Assembly: GCA_020248985.1 (NCBI GenBank)
Contig: JADCGL010000012.1
Span: 31,047 to 95,046, forward strand
DNA: 64,000 nt
From: Telmatospirillum sp.
Lineage (GTDB): Bacteria; Pseudomonadota; Alphaproteobacteria; CACIAM-22H2
Direction: 5' to 3'
Made by a program: the position numbers and the translations under genes. Numbering within the stretch: the first letter of the stretch is position 1; each line of letters begins with the position of its first letter. Shown piece by piece: positions 46,560-56,706 of this stretch. The notes under the pieces were generated by a model, which was not told where the DNA came from, did not search any database, and saw only the letters and a program-made list of their open reading frames with translations.

Positions 46560-48152
46560 CTAGCCGCGCGGTTCGACCGGCAATCCCACGAAGCGCTGCT
46601 CGCCGCCGCGCTCGACCATGATCAGCACCGAGCGGCGGCCTTGGGTGCGCTGCTCGCGCACCTTGTCCTGCACCTGGCCGGGCTGGGCGACTTCCGTCTG
46701 CGCCACTTCGACGATCACGTCGCCGGGACGAATGCCGCGCTCCTGCGCGACCGACCCGTCGACGACGGCCGTCACCACCACGCCGCGCTGGCGCTCGGGC
46801 AGTTGGAAACGCGTGCGCAATTCGGGCGACACAGGGGCGAGCGTCATGCCGAGCACGTCGAGCTCGTTGCGCGGGGCCCCCGGTGCGGGCTGGCCCGGCG
46901 TGGGACGCGAACCCGGGGCGGCCTGGGCCGCCTGCTCGTCTTCGAGTTCGCCCAAGGTCACGTCGAGCGTCACGATGCCGCGATTGCGCCACACCTCGAC
47001 CTTGACGCTCTTCTCGACCGGGGTTTCGGCCACGAGACGCGGCAGGCGGCGCATGTCGGTCACGTCCTTGCCGTCGAACTTCACGATCACGTCGCCCGCC
47101 CGGATGTTCGACTTGGCGGCGGGGCCGTTGTCGGGCACGCGCGCCACGAGGGCCCCGCGCGCCTTGTCGAGCCCCACGCCCTCGGCGATTTCATCGGTCA
47201 CGCTCTGGATGTTCACGCCGAGCCAGCCGCGCCGCACGCGGCCGTCTTTGCGCAGCTGCGCCACCACGTTCGTCACGATCGAAGCCGGGATCGAGAAGCC
47301 GATGCCGACCGAACCGCCGGTCGGCGAATAGATCGCCGTGTTGACGCCGATCACGTCGCCCTGGAGATTGAACAAGGGCCCGCCCGAATTGCCGCGATTG
47401 ATCGAGGCGTCGGTCTGCAGGAAATCGTCGTAGGGGCCGGCATTGATGTCGCGCTGGCGCGCCGAGATGATGCCTTGCGTGACCGTGCCGCCAAGCCCAA
47501 AGGGGTTCCCGATCGCCACGACCCAGTCGCCGACGCGCGACTTGTCGCTGTCGCCGAAACGCACGAATTGCAGCGGCGTGCGGCTCTCGACCTTCAGCAA
47601 GGCGAGGTCGGTGCGCGCATCCTTGCCCACGAGCTTGGCCGTGAGGCTCTGGTTGTCGTGGAACACGACGCGGATCTCTTCGGCCCCGTCGATCACGTGG
47701 TTGTTGGTGACGATGAAGCCGGCCGGATCGATGACGAAGCCCGAGCCCAGCGACTGGCCGCGGCGCTGCTGCGGCTGGTCGGGGCCGCGGCCCTGGCGGT
47801 CGAAAAAGTCGCGGAAGAAATCTTCGAACGGCGAGCCCGGCGGAAATTGCGGCTGCCCGTCCGGGCGGCGCTGCTGCGGCGCCTGGCCCTGCGGCCCCTG
47901 CCCTTGCGGCCCGCGCGGCCCCGCCCCGGGCGCCCCGCCTTGGGCGGCCTGCGCGGTCACGACCTGGATGTTCACGACCGCCGGCAGCAGCCGCTCGGCC
48001 AGGTCGGCGAAGGTGTTGGGGGCAAGCGTGTTGGGCACAGCGCGCCCCTGGCTCTGGGCGGCGGGGGCCTGCACTTGCACCTGCGCCTGTGCGGCAAAGG
48101 GCTGGACCAGGGTAAGGGCGAGAGCGGTAGCGGCAAGGGCGCGGACGATCAC
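46560..48152 (-). CDS. degP: Do-like periplasmic serine protease (DegP/HtrA)
   Basis: The 530-aa protease starts at GTG 48152, which gives a signal peptide (VRALAATALALTLVQPF then AAQA) and has GGGAG 9 bases upstream. A Gln/Pro/Gly-rich linker (residues 70-135) precedes the trypsin domain with triad His152 (NNHVID), Asp182 (RTDLALL) and Ser256 (GNSGGPL). Two PDZ domains follow. It degrades or refolds damaged envelope proteins. The open frame runs 62 codons further upstream without homology. Confidence 0.93.
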   Translation of the reverse strand: MIVRALAATALALTLVQPFAAQAQVQVQAPAAQSQGRAVPNTLAPNTFADLAERLLPAVVNIQVVTAQAAQGGAPGAGPRGPQGQGPQGQAPQQRRPDGQPQFPPGSPFEDFFRDFFDRQGRGPDQPQQRRGQSLGSGFVIDPAGFIVTNNHVIDGAEEIRVVFHDNQSLTAKLVGKDARTDLALLKVESRTPLQFVRFGDSDKSRVGDWVVAIGNPFGLGGTVTQGIISARQRDINAGPYDDFLQTDASINRGNSGGPLFNLQGDVIGVNTAIYSPTGGSVGIGFSIPASIVTNVVAQLRKDGRVRRGWLGVNIQSVTDEIAEGVGLDKARGALVARVPDNGPAAKSNIRAGDVIVKFDGKDVTDMRRLPRLVAETPVEKSVKVEVWRNRGIVTLDVTLGELEDEQAAQAAPGSRPTPGQPAPGAPRNELDVLGMTLAPVSPELRTRFQLPERQRGVVVTAVVDGSVAQERGIRPGDVIVEVAQTEVAQPGQVQDKVREQRTQGRRSVLIMVERGGEQRFVGLPVEPRG

Positions 48153-48309
48153 GGATCGGAACTCCCTGAAAGCCCCGAAACGGGGCGGCAGCGGTTGGAC
48201 CGGCAAAGTATGCCCGATCCTCCGGGCGCCGGTCGATCCCCTATAGATAGGCGGAAAAATGGCGAAAACAGGGCCGCAGGCGCAAATTTTTTGGGCGGGA
48301 GCCGCTGCG
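48153..48309 (-). other. Leader region upstream of degP
   Basis: Only 157 bases separate the 264-aa gene from degP. On the minus strand there are two small GC stem-loops: GCCCG/CGGGC at 48212-48227, and GCCCCG/CGGGGC just before the degP ribosome-binding site. No T-runs follow them, so termination is doubtful. I could not identify a stress sigma-factor promoter. Confidence 0.35.
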
Positions 48310-49104
48310 CTACCGCCGATATTTCTCGATCGCCTCAATCACCCATTTTGGCTTTTTGACGCCGCCCCAGAAATGCTCGGGCACGTCTTCGGGGGGCAGG
48401 TAGGCAAACGTCCAATCGCGACCGGCCATGGAATTGACGCCCAGCATATGTTTCGGACTTTGCCGATACCAGTCGAGAACGCCTTCGGACACATAGTAGT
48501 TCTTCGGGAAAATTCTTTCGGGCACCTTGCCGATTCCGGCTTTGTAGTCCGCGAACGACTTCCAAAATACGATGACCATCCGGCGGCCGCGTTTGCGCGC
48601 AAGATTGAGAATCCTGATCTGGCAAGTCACCTCGTGTTCGAACTGGCGTCGGTATGAACTTTGAATAGAGCGCCCCGGCCATGCGCGCAAATTCGCATTT
48701 TCGGCCCCTTCCCATCCGACAAAGTTTTCGCGTGGCCCTGCCGTCGGCGGCCCCATCCAAATGCGCGGGGACCAATACTGGTCGAAGTCCCATTCGGGCT
48801 TGCCGTATTGATTCGGCCCTCGAATCAGCTTCGGCTCCCAGGCCGGATCGGGAAACAGCATTTGGATGACGCGGTCGGGACGCGACTGGTCCAATCGCTC
48901 GATGCGCACCAATTTCGGCTCGGCTTCGCCCGACCGCTCGGAACGCAAAAATTTTTCGTAGAAAAAAACGTTCGGATACGCGGCGCGCACCGAAAGCTCG
49001 AACTGCCGCCAATCCTCCGGGCACCAGGCAAACCTAACCTCGTGCCCCATATTCGGCGGGACGATTGGATCGGGGCCTTCCCACATGAGTTGCTTCAGGT
49101 CCAC
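48310..49104 (-). CDS. Hypothetical protein, downstream partner of the 541-aa protein
   Basis: The 264-aa protein has no signal peptide or membrane segment and is rich in Trp, Tyr and Arg (for example FDQYWSPRIWMG, VIVFWKSFADYKAG). I do not recognise the family. It starts 9 bases after the 541-aa gene, so the two are one transcriptional unit. A soluble protein encoded right behind a large modular protein is the usual arrangement of an immunity or chaperone partner, but nothing in its own sequence proves that. Confidence 0.7.
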   Translation of the reverse strand: MDLKQLMWEGPDPIVPPNMGHEVRFAWCPEDWRQFELSVRAAYPNVFFYEKFLRSERSGEAEPKLVRIERLDQSRPDRVIQMLFPDPAWEPKLIRGPNQYGKPEWDFDQYWSPRIWMGPPTAGPRENFVGWEGAENANLRAWPGRSIQSSYRRQFEHEVTCQIRILNLARKRGRRMVIVFWKSFADYKAGIGKVPERIFPKNYYVSEGVLDWYRQSPKHMLGVNSMAGRDWTFAYLPPEDVPEHFWGGVKKPKWVIEAIEKYRR

Positions 49105-49113
49105 GACGCGACC

Positions 49114-50739
49114 TCAATTCTGCGGACGCTTCGAATCGAGAATCAGTTTTTCCAACGCGCCCACGACTTTGTCGCAGGCCGCACGCGCCTTCTTCGCATA
49201 TTCCTCGGGATCGTCGCCCTCTTTGAATTTCGGGATCGTTTGCACGAGCTCGGGGTCCAGCTTTTCGACTGCACGCTTTATGGCATCGTAGGCGCGCTGT
49301 TCGCGGCCCGTCAAAGTACCGTCGGCCCGAGTCGTGGCCGTATTAATATGGCCCGACGGGAACTCCCCCTCCGGATCTTTGCTCAAGCCCATCGAATAGT
49401 CGGGACGCCGATTGCGATCAGGGGTCTCGACCGTCTTCTCCGGCATGTAGTTCCTGCCTGCGCCGCCATGCGACGCACCACCGGTGTGTTCAATGATGTC
49501 GGCGATTCGCGAATCTGCGATCGCTTCGTCGCACGCCTTTGCCACGATGTTGTTGCCGGTCACGGTCGGTTCCGTGCCGCGATTGTCGGTGCGACCGTCG
49601 TCGTACTGGATGCTTTCGACGATCACGCCCGCGACAACGCCGCCGATCTCTTTGCGCGCATCGTCGGGGATGACCGGAATGTTTTTGAGAATCGTGCGGT
49701 CCTCCTCGGTGAGTTCGGGATAACCCGGCTGCTTCTCGGCTGGCGGAGCGGGCGTGCGCCCGGGGAGCGGATCAGTCGTGCCGCTCGGCGGCACGGATGG
49801 CGGCGGGCTCGACGGCGCTTGGCCGGGCTTGGTTGCCTGATCGAGGATCGTCTTGGTCCCGAGAGCGCCTGCGATAGCGGCTCCGCCGGCGATCAAGGCT
49901 TGTCCCAACTGCGGGATCGCCAGCAAAGCAGGCGCTGCCGCCAGTTGAATATTCGGATCGCGCCCGCTTTCGCCCAGCTGCGCCGCATCGCCTGCGCGCG
50001 CGACGGCCTGCAATACCTCGGGCCGCAGCGTGCCGATGGGCGGGCTTTGCGGCAGGTCGCCACCGACGAACGCGCGTCGATCGACTGCATCGTCGAGATG
50101 TCGAAGTACGGCCGCCACCACGTCCGGTCCTTCGCCGGGCTTGGCGGCGTCCCACTGCTCGACGAAGTCGCGGGCTTGCAACACGCCGCGTGCACCAAAA
50201 TTCTTGATGTAGGTCGCAAGCATCTCCGGTGCGCCGTCGAAATTCGTGCGGTTGCGCGTCAAGAATTCGACCCATGAGGTATTCGAGCCGTGCGTCTCCG
50301 GATCGACGGGCGGATAGCTCTTCGGCTTTTTGAGTTCGATCCGCGGCGGATGCGCAATCAGCAAACCGTCCTGGCCCTGCGACGCCAGCAAGTGATGCTG
50401 CTCGATCTGCGCTTGCGTCGGCGCGGGAAAGTCGGCAAAGCGCTGGCCGAATTGTTCGCGCATTTTCGCGATGGTGGGGCCGTCGGGTCGCAGCCAGCCA
50501 TCGACTTTGAGGCCGGTTCGCCGCTGAAATTTGCGCACGCCCTCGTCGAGCGTGTACAGCCCGTACCCGGTCGGACCGTTGGTTCCGGCGAAGTCGAGAT
50601 CGCCCGCGTCGGCAAGTATGCTTTCGACCTTGAAAACGTCGCGGCGGCCGTTCATGCGGCCGAGGCCGACTGTGTCGGCGAGGTCGAACCAGCTGTCGGC
50701 GGTTTCCTGTTCTGGGTTCTTCAGTTTGAGGACATACAT
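49114..50739 (-). CDS. Peptidoglycan-binding-like modular protein of unknown function
   Basis: The 541-aa protein has, near residues 60-95, a PG-binding-1-like repeat (LDEGVRKFQRRTGLKVDGWL). A long helical middle follows, then a Gly/Ala-rich hydrophobic stretch near 270-300 (ALIAGGAAIAGALGTK), a Pro-rich linker near 305-345 and a C-terminal domain with SHGGAGRNYMPEKT and EFPSGHINTATT. There is no clear N-terminal signal peptide. The modular build resembles a secreted effector or wall-associated protein; the C-terminal domain is not one I recognise. It precedes the 264-aa gene and follows an AT-rich promoter-like region. Confidence 0.7.
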   Translation of the reverse strand: MYVLKLKNPEQETADSWFDLADTVGLGRMNGRRDVFKVESILADAGDLDFAGTNGPTGYGLYTLDEGVRKFQRRTGLKVDGWLRPDGPTIAKMREQFGQRFADFPAPTQAQIEQHHLLASQGQDGLLIAHPPRIELKKPKSYPPVDPETHGSNTSWVEFLTRNRTNFDGAPEMLATYIKNFGARGVLQARDFVEQWDAAKPGEGPDVVAAVLRHLDDAVDRRAFVGGDLPQSPPIGTLRPEVLQAVARAGDAAQLGESGRDPNIQLAAAPALLAIPQLGQALIAGGAAIAGALGTKTILDQATKPGQAPSSPPPSVPPSGTTDPLPGRTPAPPAEKQPGYPELTEEDRTILKNIPVIPDDARKEIGGVVAGVIVESIQYDDGRTDNRGTEPTVTGNNIVAKACDEAIADSRIADIIEHTGGASHGGAGRNYMPEKTVETPDRNRRPDYSMGLSKDPEGEFPSGHINTATTRADGTLTGREQRAYDAIKRAVEKLDPELVQTIPKFKEGDDPEEYAKKARAACDKVVGALEKLILDSKRPQN

Positions 50740-50888
50740 GGCATGACTCCGGCGTTTCGGCGCCGGGCTTTCACGCCGGGCCGGTTGAGGGCGCTTTCCA
50801 ACGCGGAAAACAGGTTAATTATAGAACATATAATATACAGAAAATATAACCTTGTAAGGACAATTTATTTATAGGCAAGCATCGACTC
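50740..50888 (-). promoter_or_regulatory. AT-rich upstream region of the 541-aa/264-aa unit
   Basis: Bases 50815-50880 are strikingly AT-rich for this genome and include a perfect minus-strand TATAAT (50823-50818), with TATATT-like hexamers nearby. A good -35 at the proper distance is lacking. The region lies between the hflC terminator and the gene at 50739, so it probably holds that gene's promoter. Confidence 0.45.
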
Positions 50889-50918
50889 AAAAAAAACGGG
50901 GCCCGAAGGCCCCGTTTT
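50889..50918 (-). terminator. Rho-independent terminator of hflK-hflC
   Basis: A perfect 11-bp stem (50893-50903 with 50908-50918) with a TTCG-type tetraloop is followed on the minus strand by eight T residues. It lies 25 bases after the hflC stop. Confidence 0.93.
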
Positions 50919-50943
50919 CCGGTGTCTGCCGTGGTCGGCGGTT

Positions 50944-51834
50944 TCAGCGTCTGGCGGGGGCCGGCACGTTGACGCCGCGTTCGCGGAAATAGCGGAAGAA
51001 CTCGCTGTCCGGCGACAGCACGATCGTGGCGTTGGTGTCGCCGATCGCCCGGCGATACGCCTCGAGGCTGCGCCAGAAGGCGTAGAACTCCGCATTGGCG
51101 TTGTATGTGCGCGCGTAGATGTCCGCCGCTTCCTTGTCGCCTTCGGCGCGCGTGACGGAGGCCTGGCGCTGGGCCTCGGCCAGCAGCACCGTGCGCTCGC
51201 GGTCGGCTTCGGCGCGGATGCGCTGGGCGCCTTCCGCACCTTCGGCACGCGCCTGGCGCGCTTCGCGCTCGCGCTCGGTCTGCATGCGCGCGTAGATCGC
51301 GTTCGAGTTGTCGGGCGGCAGGTCGGCACGCATGATGCGCACGTCCACCACTTCGATGCCGAAATTGCGCGTCTCGCCGACCACGCCCGCCGTGATCTGG
51401 CGCATGAGGTCCGAACGCCGGTCGGTCAGCAGAGCCTGCAGCGGCACGCCGCCGAACGTGTTCTGCAGGTTCGACTGCACGGCATTGGCCAAACGCTGGC
51501 GCATGCCGAACTCGTTGCGCGCGGTCGTGAAGAAGGCGAGCGGATCGACGATGCGGTAGCGCGCGAAGACGTCCACCACCACGCGGTTCTGGTCGCCCAG
51601 CACGATCTCGCGCGGCGTGTCGTCGAAATCGAGCAGCCGCTTTTCGAAATAGAGCACGTTCTGGACGAAGGGCAGCTTGAACTGCAGGCCCGGATCCTTG
51701 ACCACGCGCACGGGTGCGCCGAACTGCAGCACGAGCGCCTGCTTGTCCTGCGCCACCGTGAAGAAGGCGTTGGCGGCCGCGAACAGCACCGCCACGAGGG
51801 CGACGGCTGCGACGATAAGACGGGTCTGGTTCAT
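50944..51834 (-). CDS. hflC: HflC, membrane protease modulator
   Basis: The 296-aa protein has an N-terminal membrane helix (LIVAAVALVAVLFAAANAFF) and a band-7/SPOR-stomatin domain with a long charged helix (REREARQARAEGAEGAQRIR). With HflK it forms a periplasmic cage around FtsH and limits its proteolysis. ATG 51834 overlaps the hflK stop. Confidence 0.95.
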   Translation of the reverse strand: MNQTRLIVAAVALVAVLFAAANAFFTVAQDKQALVLQFGAPVRVVKDPGLQFKLPFVQNVLYFEKRLLDFDDTPREIVLGDQNRVVVDVFARYRIVDPLAFFTTARNEFGMRQRLANAVQSNLQNTFGGVPLQALLTDRRSDLMRQITAGVVGETRNFGIEVVDVRIMRADLPPDNSNAIYARMQTEREREARQARAEGAEGAQRIRAEADRERTVLLAEAQRQASVTRAEGDKEAADIYARTYNANAEFYAFWRSLEAYRRAIGDTNATIVLSPDSEFFRYFRERGVNVPAPARR

Positions 51835-53045
51835 CGTGCGGCTCCTTGCGGCGTGGCGACCGAGGGCGTTTGGTTCGGCATCGCACTGGTCGACGGCGCC
51901 GTCGAGGCGGGGGCCGCCGGCGCAGGTCGGCGCAGCAAATCGCCGAGCGGCAATACGGGAACGACGCTCTGGCTCTGGCCCGGGCCGTTGTTCTGGTCGA
52001 GGATGACCTTCTGGTTGCCGCGCAGCACCTGTTCCATCATTTCGAGATAGAGGCGCTGGCGCGTGACTTCGGGTGCGGCCGCGTAGGCGGCGAGCAACGC
52101 TTCGTAGCCCGCAATGTCGCCCTGGGCGCGGGCGACGACCTGCTGGCGGTAGCCTTCCGATTCCTGGATCAGGCGCTGGGCTTCGCCGCGTGCACGCGGC
52201 ACGATGTCGTTGCGGTAGGCTTCGGCCTCGTTGCGTGCGCGCTCGCGATCCTGGTTGGCGCGCTGCACGTCGCGGAACGCGTCGATGACCTGGGCCGGCG
52301 GTTCGACCGCGCGGAACTGCACCTGCTCGATCGCGATGCCGGCATCGTAGAAATCGAGAATGCCCTGCATCGTCGAGCGCACGCGCGTTTCGACCGCGTT
52401 GCGGTTCGTGAAGATGGCGGTCGCCGTCGTCTGGCCCACCACTTCGCGCATGCCGGCTTCGGCCACGGCTTTGACCGAGGCTTCGGGCTGCGCGATGTTG
52501 AACAGGAACTTGGCGGCGTCCTGGATGCGCCATTGCACGGTGAAGCGCACGTCCAAGATGTTCGCGTCGCCCGTGAGCATCAGGCTTTCGTCGAGCATCG
52601 TGCGGTCGCGGCGCGCTTCTTGCCCGTCGCGGAAGCCGATATTGAGCTGGTTGACCTGCAGCACATTGGGCTGGATCACCGACTCGACCGGATACGGCAC
52701 ATGCCAGTTGAGGCCCGGATAGGTGATGCGCTCCATCTCGCCGAAGCGCAGGACCACGCCCACATTGGCGGGCTCGACGCGGTAGAAGCCCGTGAGCAGC
52801 CACATCGCCACAAGGGCGATGAAGCCGAGGGCAAGGCCGCGCCCCGCCCCCATGCCGCCCGGCAGCACTTCGCGCAGGCGCTGCTGGCCCTGACGGATGA
52901 TGTCTTCGAAATCCGGCCCCTTGCCGCCGCCGCCGAATGGACCCCCACCGCCGCCGTTGTTGCCCCCCGGGCGTCCGCCCCAAGGATTGTTCGGTTTTTG
53001 GCCGCTGCCCCACGGGCCGCCGCCACCACCTTGATTCCACGGCAT
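51831..53045 (-). CDS. hflK: HflK, membrane protease modulator
   Basis: The 404-aa protein has a Gly/Asn-rich cytoplasmic N-terminus (residues 1-45), a membrane helix near 70-90 (GLALGFIALVAMWLLTGFY) and a band-7 domain ending in a low-complexity Ala/Pro tail. It pairs with HflC to regulate FtsH. It is divergent from mrp across 173 bases, and its stop overlaps the hflC start. Confidence 0.95.
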   Translation of the reverse strand: MPWNQGGGGGPWGSGQKPNNPWGGRPGGNNGGGGGPFGGGGKGPDFEDIIRQGQQRLREVLPGGMGAGRGLALGFIALVAMWLLTGFYRVEPANVGVVLRFGEMERITYPGLNWHVPYPVESVIQPNVLQVNQLNIGFRDGQEARRDRTMLDESLMLTGDANILDVRFTVQWRIQDAAKFLFNIAQPEASVKAVAEAGMREVVGQTTATAIFTNRNAVETRVRSTMQGILDFYDAGIAIEQVQFRAVEPPAQVIDAFRDVQRANQDRERARNEAEAYRNDIVPRARGEAQRLIQESEGYRQQVVARAQGDIAGYEALLAAYAAAPEVTRQRLYLEMMEQVLRGNQKVILDQNNGPGQSQSVVPVLPLGDLLRRPAPAAPASTAPSTSAMPNQTPSVATPQGAAR

Positions 53046-53218
53046 TGTGCTGGTGTCCTTTTTCGTCGTTGTGGCCTTTGCCGCGTCGCAGTCGTCAATC
53101 GCTTGGACGGCGGCTGGGCAGGGCCTATATAAGCGGCAGCCTTGGCCGGGCCAAGCGCTGCTTTTTGGTGCCCCCGTTATTTGGGCGCGATTTACCCCGA
53201 ATCAAGACAGGAATTCAC

Positions 53219-54352
<1,134 letters not shown>

Positions 54353-54358
<6 letters not shown>

Positions 54359-54412
54359 TCGCCGCCCGACGAATCGCAGGGCGAAGAATCGCCCGCCGAA
54401 GAATCGCTTGTT
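54353..54412. repeat. Four tandem 15-bp repeats at the 3' end of mrp
   Basis: Units GAATAATCGCCGCCC, GACGAATCGCAGGGC, GAAGAATCGCCCGCC and GAAGAATCGCTTGTT follow without gaps. The first contains the mrp stop codon; the others would read as Glu/Ser/Pro-rich codons in the same frame. Imperfect copies suggest an old slippage expansion. Confidence 0.75.
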
Positions 54413-54477
54413 CGACGCGGCTGCCGCAGTTGGGTAAAATCCTCGAAACCGGTCGAGTCGATAGGGTTCGAGAGTCC

Positions 54478-55287
54478 ATGGAAAAATTCGTCCCTCTGCG
54501 CGTGCTTGCTTGCCTCTGTTTGGCGCTGGCGGTTGCGGCTTGCGCAAACGAAGGGCCCAATCCGCGCGCGGCCAACATCGCGCCGCCGCCGCCGCCGCCC
54601 AATCCGCTGCAGGCGCAAGCGCCGCAGCAAGCGGCCCCGCAGCAGATGGCGCAGACGCCGCAGCAGATGACGCCGCAGTCGCAACAGCCGCAGCCGCGCG
54701 CGCAGCAGCAAGCGCAAGCGCGCGGCGGTGCTGGCGGCGGATCGGCAACGGGCGGGCTCGCGATGGGCGGGCATTTGGCATCGCACAAATCGATGGAAGC
54801 GGCCGAAGCAGGCTGGCAGGCCTTGGTGCGCCGCCAACCGGCTTTGCAGCAGCTGCGCCCCTATTTCGTGCCGGTTCTGGTGCGCGGCGAACCGTGGGTT
54901 CGCGTCGTGGCCGGCGACTTCCCCGACCGCGACGAGGTCAACCGCTTCTGCAACTGGGCGCGCGCCCAGCAGCTCTATTGCGCGCCGATGCCGCTCGCAG
55001 GGGCCAGCCTCGAAAATCCGTCGTCGATCATGTCGGGCGGCGGGGCGGCAAACGGCGCCGCACCGGCTTCAGCCCCGCGCCAGCGCCAACCGCGCGCAGC
55101 ACCGGCCCCGCAATCGGGCCTCAACGATGCGTTGCCGGTCCCGGCACCTGCGGCACCGCCCACGCCGGTTGCCGCTGCCCCGGCCTTGGTCGCCCCGGCA
55201 CCCAACGCCAACAACATGCCGGCCCAGCCGCTCGCCCCGCCGCTGCCGCCGCGCCGCCAGGCGACCAATCCGAGCCTGCCGCAGTAG
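54478..55287 (+). CDS. SPOR-domain lipoprotein
   Basis: The 269-aa protein has a lipoprotein leader ending in the lipobox VAAC (Cys22), a long Pro/Gln-rich stretch (residues 35-85), and a SPOR-like domain near 100-165 (SMEAAEAGWQALVRRQPAL, FVPVLVRGEPWVRVVAGDF). A Pro/Ala-rich tail completes it. SPOR domains bind denuded peptidoglycan at division sites. It follows mrp by 119 bases and converges with thyX. Confidence 0.85.
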   Translation: MEKFVPLRVLACLCLALAVAACANEGPNPRAANIAPPPPPPNPLQAQAPQQAAPQQMAQTPQQMTPQSQQPQPRAQQQAQARGGAGGGSATGGLAMGGHLASHKSMEAAEAGWQALVRRQPALQQLRPYFVPVLVRGEPWVRVVAGDFPDRDEVNRFCNWARAQQLYCAPMPLAGASLENPSSIMSGGGAANGAAPASAPRQRQPRAAPAPQSGLNDALPVPAPAAPPTPVAAAPALVAPAPNANNMPAQPLAPPLPPRRQATNPSLPQ

Positions 55288-55304
55288 GCGTTACGCCGTA
55301 AAGA

Positions 55305-56240
55305 TCAGGCTGGCCGCCCGAGCGTGGCCATCAACTCGGTCCATTCGCGTTTGCTGAGGCCGCTGTCGGCCTGCGTCACGTTCTCGCCGGCGAGCAGGCG
55401 CTTGATCACCGCCATGCCCGGGCCTGAGACGGCAGTCCCCCCCATGCGATAATCCTGGAACGCTTCGAACGCGATCGGGCACCAGCGCTTGACGATGTCG
55501 AGGATCGTCTCGGCATAGACGCGGATCTCGTACTGCGCGTGGTCGTCGGCGCGCAGGCTCAGGAAATGCAGCAGGTTGCTGAGATCGACCTTCCAATACC
55601 ATTGCGTGTAGTAGTTCGTGGGCAGCACCATGCGCGCAAGCTCGCGCGCAAGGCCGGGCTTTTCGGGATCGGCCTTGTCGCCCTCGTTCAGCAGCCGCTC
55701 GTAGATCTCGTAGGCCTCGTTCGACAGGCCTTCGATGGCGGCCAAGGTCTGCTCGGCCGCACTGCCGGCAAGAACTTCGCCGCGCCCCTGGCGGTTGCTC
55801 TGCGACTGCGCGGCGAGCTTGGCGGGTTCGGGCACGTAGAATTCGCGGTCGAGGATCGAATAGCGCGCCGAATACTCGTTCACGTTGGCCGTGCGATGGC
55901 GGATCCATTGGCGCGCCACGAAGATCGGCAGCTTCACGTGCAGCTTGATCTCGCACATCTCGAAGGGCGTCGAATGGCGATGGCGCAAGAGATAGCGGAT
56001 GAGGTTGCGGTCGTCGGAGATTTTTTTGGTGCCGGTACCGTAGGACACGCGCGCCGCCTGCACGATCGCCGCATCGTCGCCGAAATAGTCGATCACGCGC
56101 ACGAAGCCGTGGTCGAGCACCGGCAGCGCTTCGTAGAGAATCTCTTCGAGGGCGGGCACGGTCGGTCGGCGCGTCTGGTTGGATTGGGTGCGCGCGGCGG
56201 CGATTTCGGCAAGCTGTTCGGGCGAGAGCGAAGACTTCAT
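55305..56240 (-). CDS. thyX: Flavin-dependent thymidylate synthase ThyX
   Basis: The 311-aa enzyme has the ThyX signature [11 protein letters not shown] (RHR-X7-S) and FAD-binding features. It methylates dUMP using methylene-tetrahydrofolate and FADH2. ATG 56240 gives the standard [10 protein letters not shown] start; the frame runs 16 codons further upstream. It is divergent from the ssrA gene. Confidence 0.95.
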   Translation of the reverse strand: MKSSLSPEQLAEIAAARTQSNQTRRPTVPALEEILYEALPVLDHGFVRVIDYFGDDAAIVQAARVSYGTGTKKISDDRNLIRYLLRHRHSTPFEMCEIKLHVKLPIFVARQWIRHRTANVNEYSARYSILDREFYVPEPAKLAAQSQSNRQGRGEVLAGSAAEQTLAAIEGLSNEAYEIYERLLNEGDKADPEKPGLARELARMVLPTNYYTQWYWKVDLSNLLHFLSLRADDHAQYEIRVYAETILDIVKRWCPIAFEAFQDYRMGGTAVSGPGMAVIKRLLAGENVTQADSGLSKREWTELMATLGRPA

Positions 56241-56311
56241 CGGACGGCTTTCAAGCAAAGGGGCGGGTGTTGGCCCCGAATCGACCAAGCGGGGCCAAAT
56301 CCTACCGCCCC

Positions 56312-56340
56312 TTCCCCTGGCGAGGCAAAAACCCTATATT
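56312..56340 (+). promoter_or_regulatory. Putative ssrA promoter
   Basis: TTCCCC (56312-56317) and TATATT (56335-56340) are 17 bases apart just before the start of the acceptor piece. The -35 is weak; the -10 matches the consensus at five of six positions. Confidence 0.45.
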
Positions 56341-56345
56341 CGGCG

Positions 56346-56635
56346 GTGCCGGGCAACCGGCTATGACGATAAACGGCTTGCGTAATAGCCGATGCGGACC
56401 CGGGGGCAGTGCCCGGCGCCTCCACCATTTCTCCCTTGGGGGCGAACCAGGATCGACGCGCGGGTAAAGGCATGACTTTCGTTCGGCATGGTTCCGCCGT
56501 TATCGGGCCATTCAAGAGATGCCAACGACAACGTGGCTCTCGCTTCGGAAGCGCGTCTCGCGGCCTAACGGCCCCTTGATACGTAACCTGTAGCGCGGTT
56601 CGGGGGGGCACCGGGCAACAGAAGCCCCCCCACTT
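56346..56635 (+). ncRNA. ssrA: tmRNA, circularly permuted two-piece form
   Basis: The acceptor piece comes first and ends in encoded CCA (56425-56427). After a 10-base spacer the coding piece starts at 56438 with GGGGGCGAACCAGGATCGAC. The 5' GGGGGCG pairs with 3' CGCCTCC and has the G3-U70 wobble needed for alanine charging. The tag frame at 56521-56568 reads ANDNVALASEARLAA and a stop, with the LAA end recognised by ClpX. A GC hairpin (56602-56631) closes the gene. The outer ends are estimates. Confidence 0.93.
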
Positions 56636-56706
56636 TCAGCGCCCATTTTCGACTCAGCGCTAGCCCCCAATTCGCGCTATGCTGGCGCGAACGAACGAGG
56701 ATTGAA

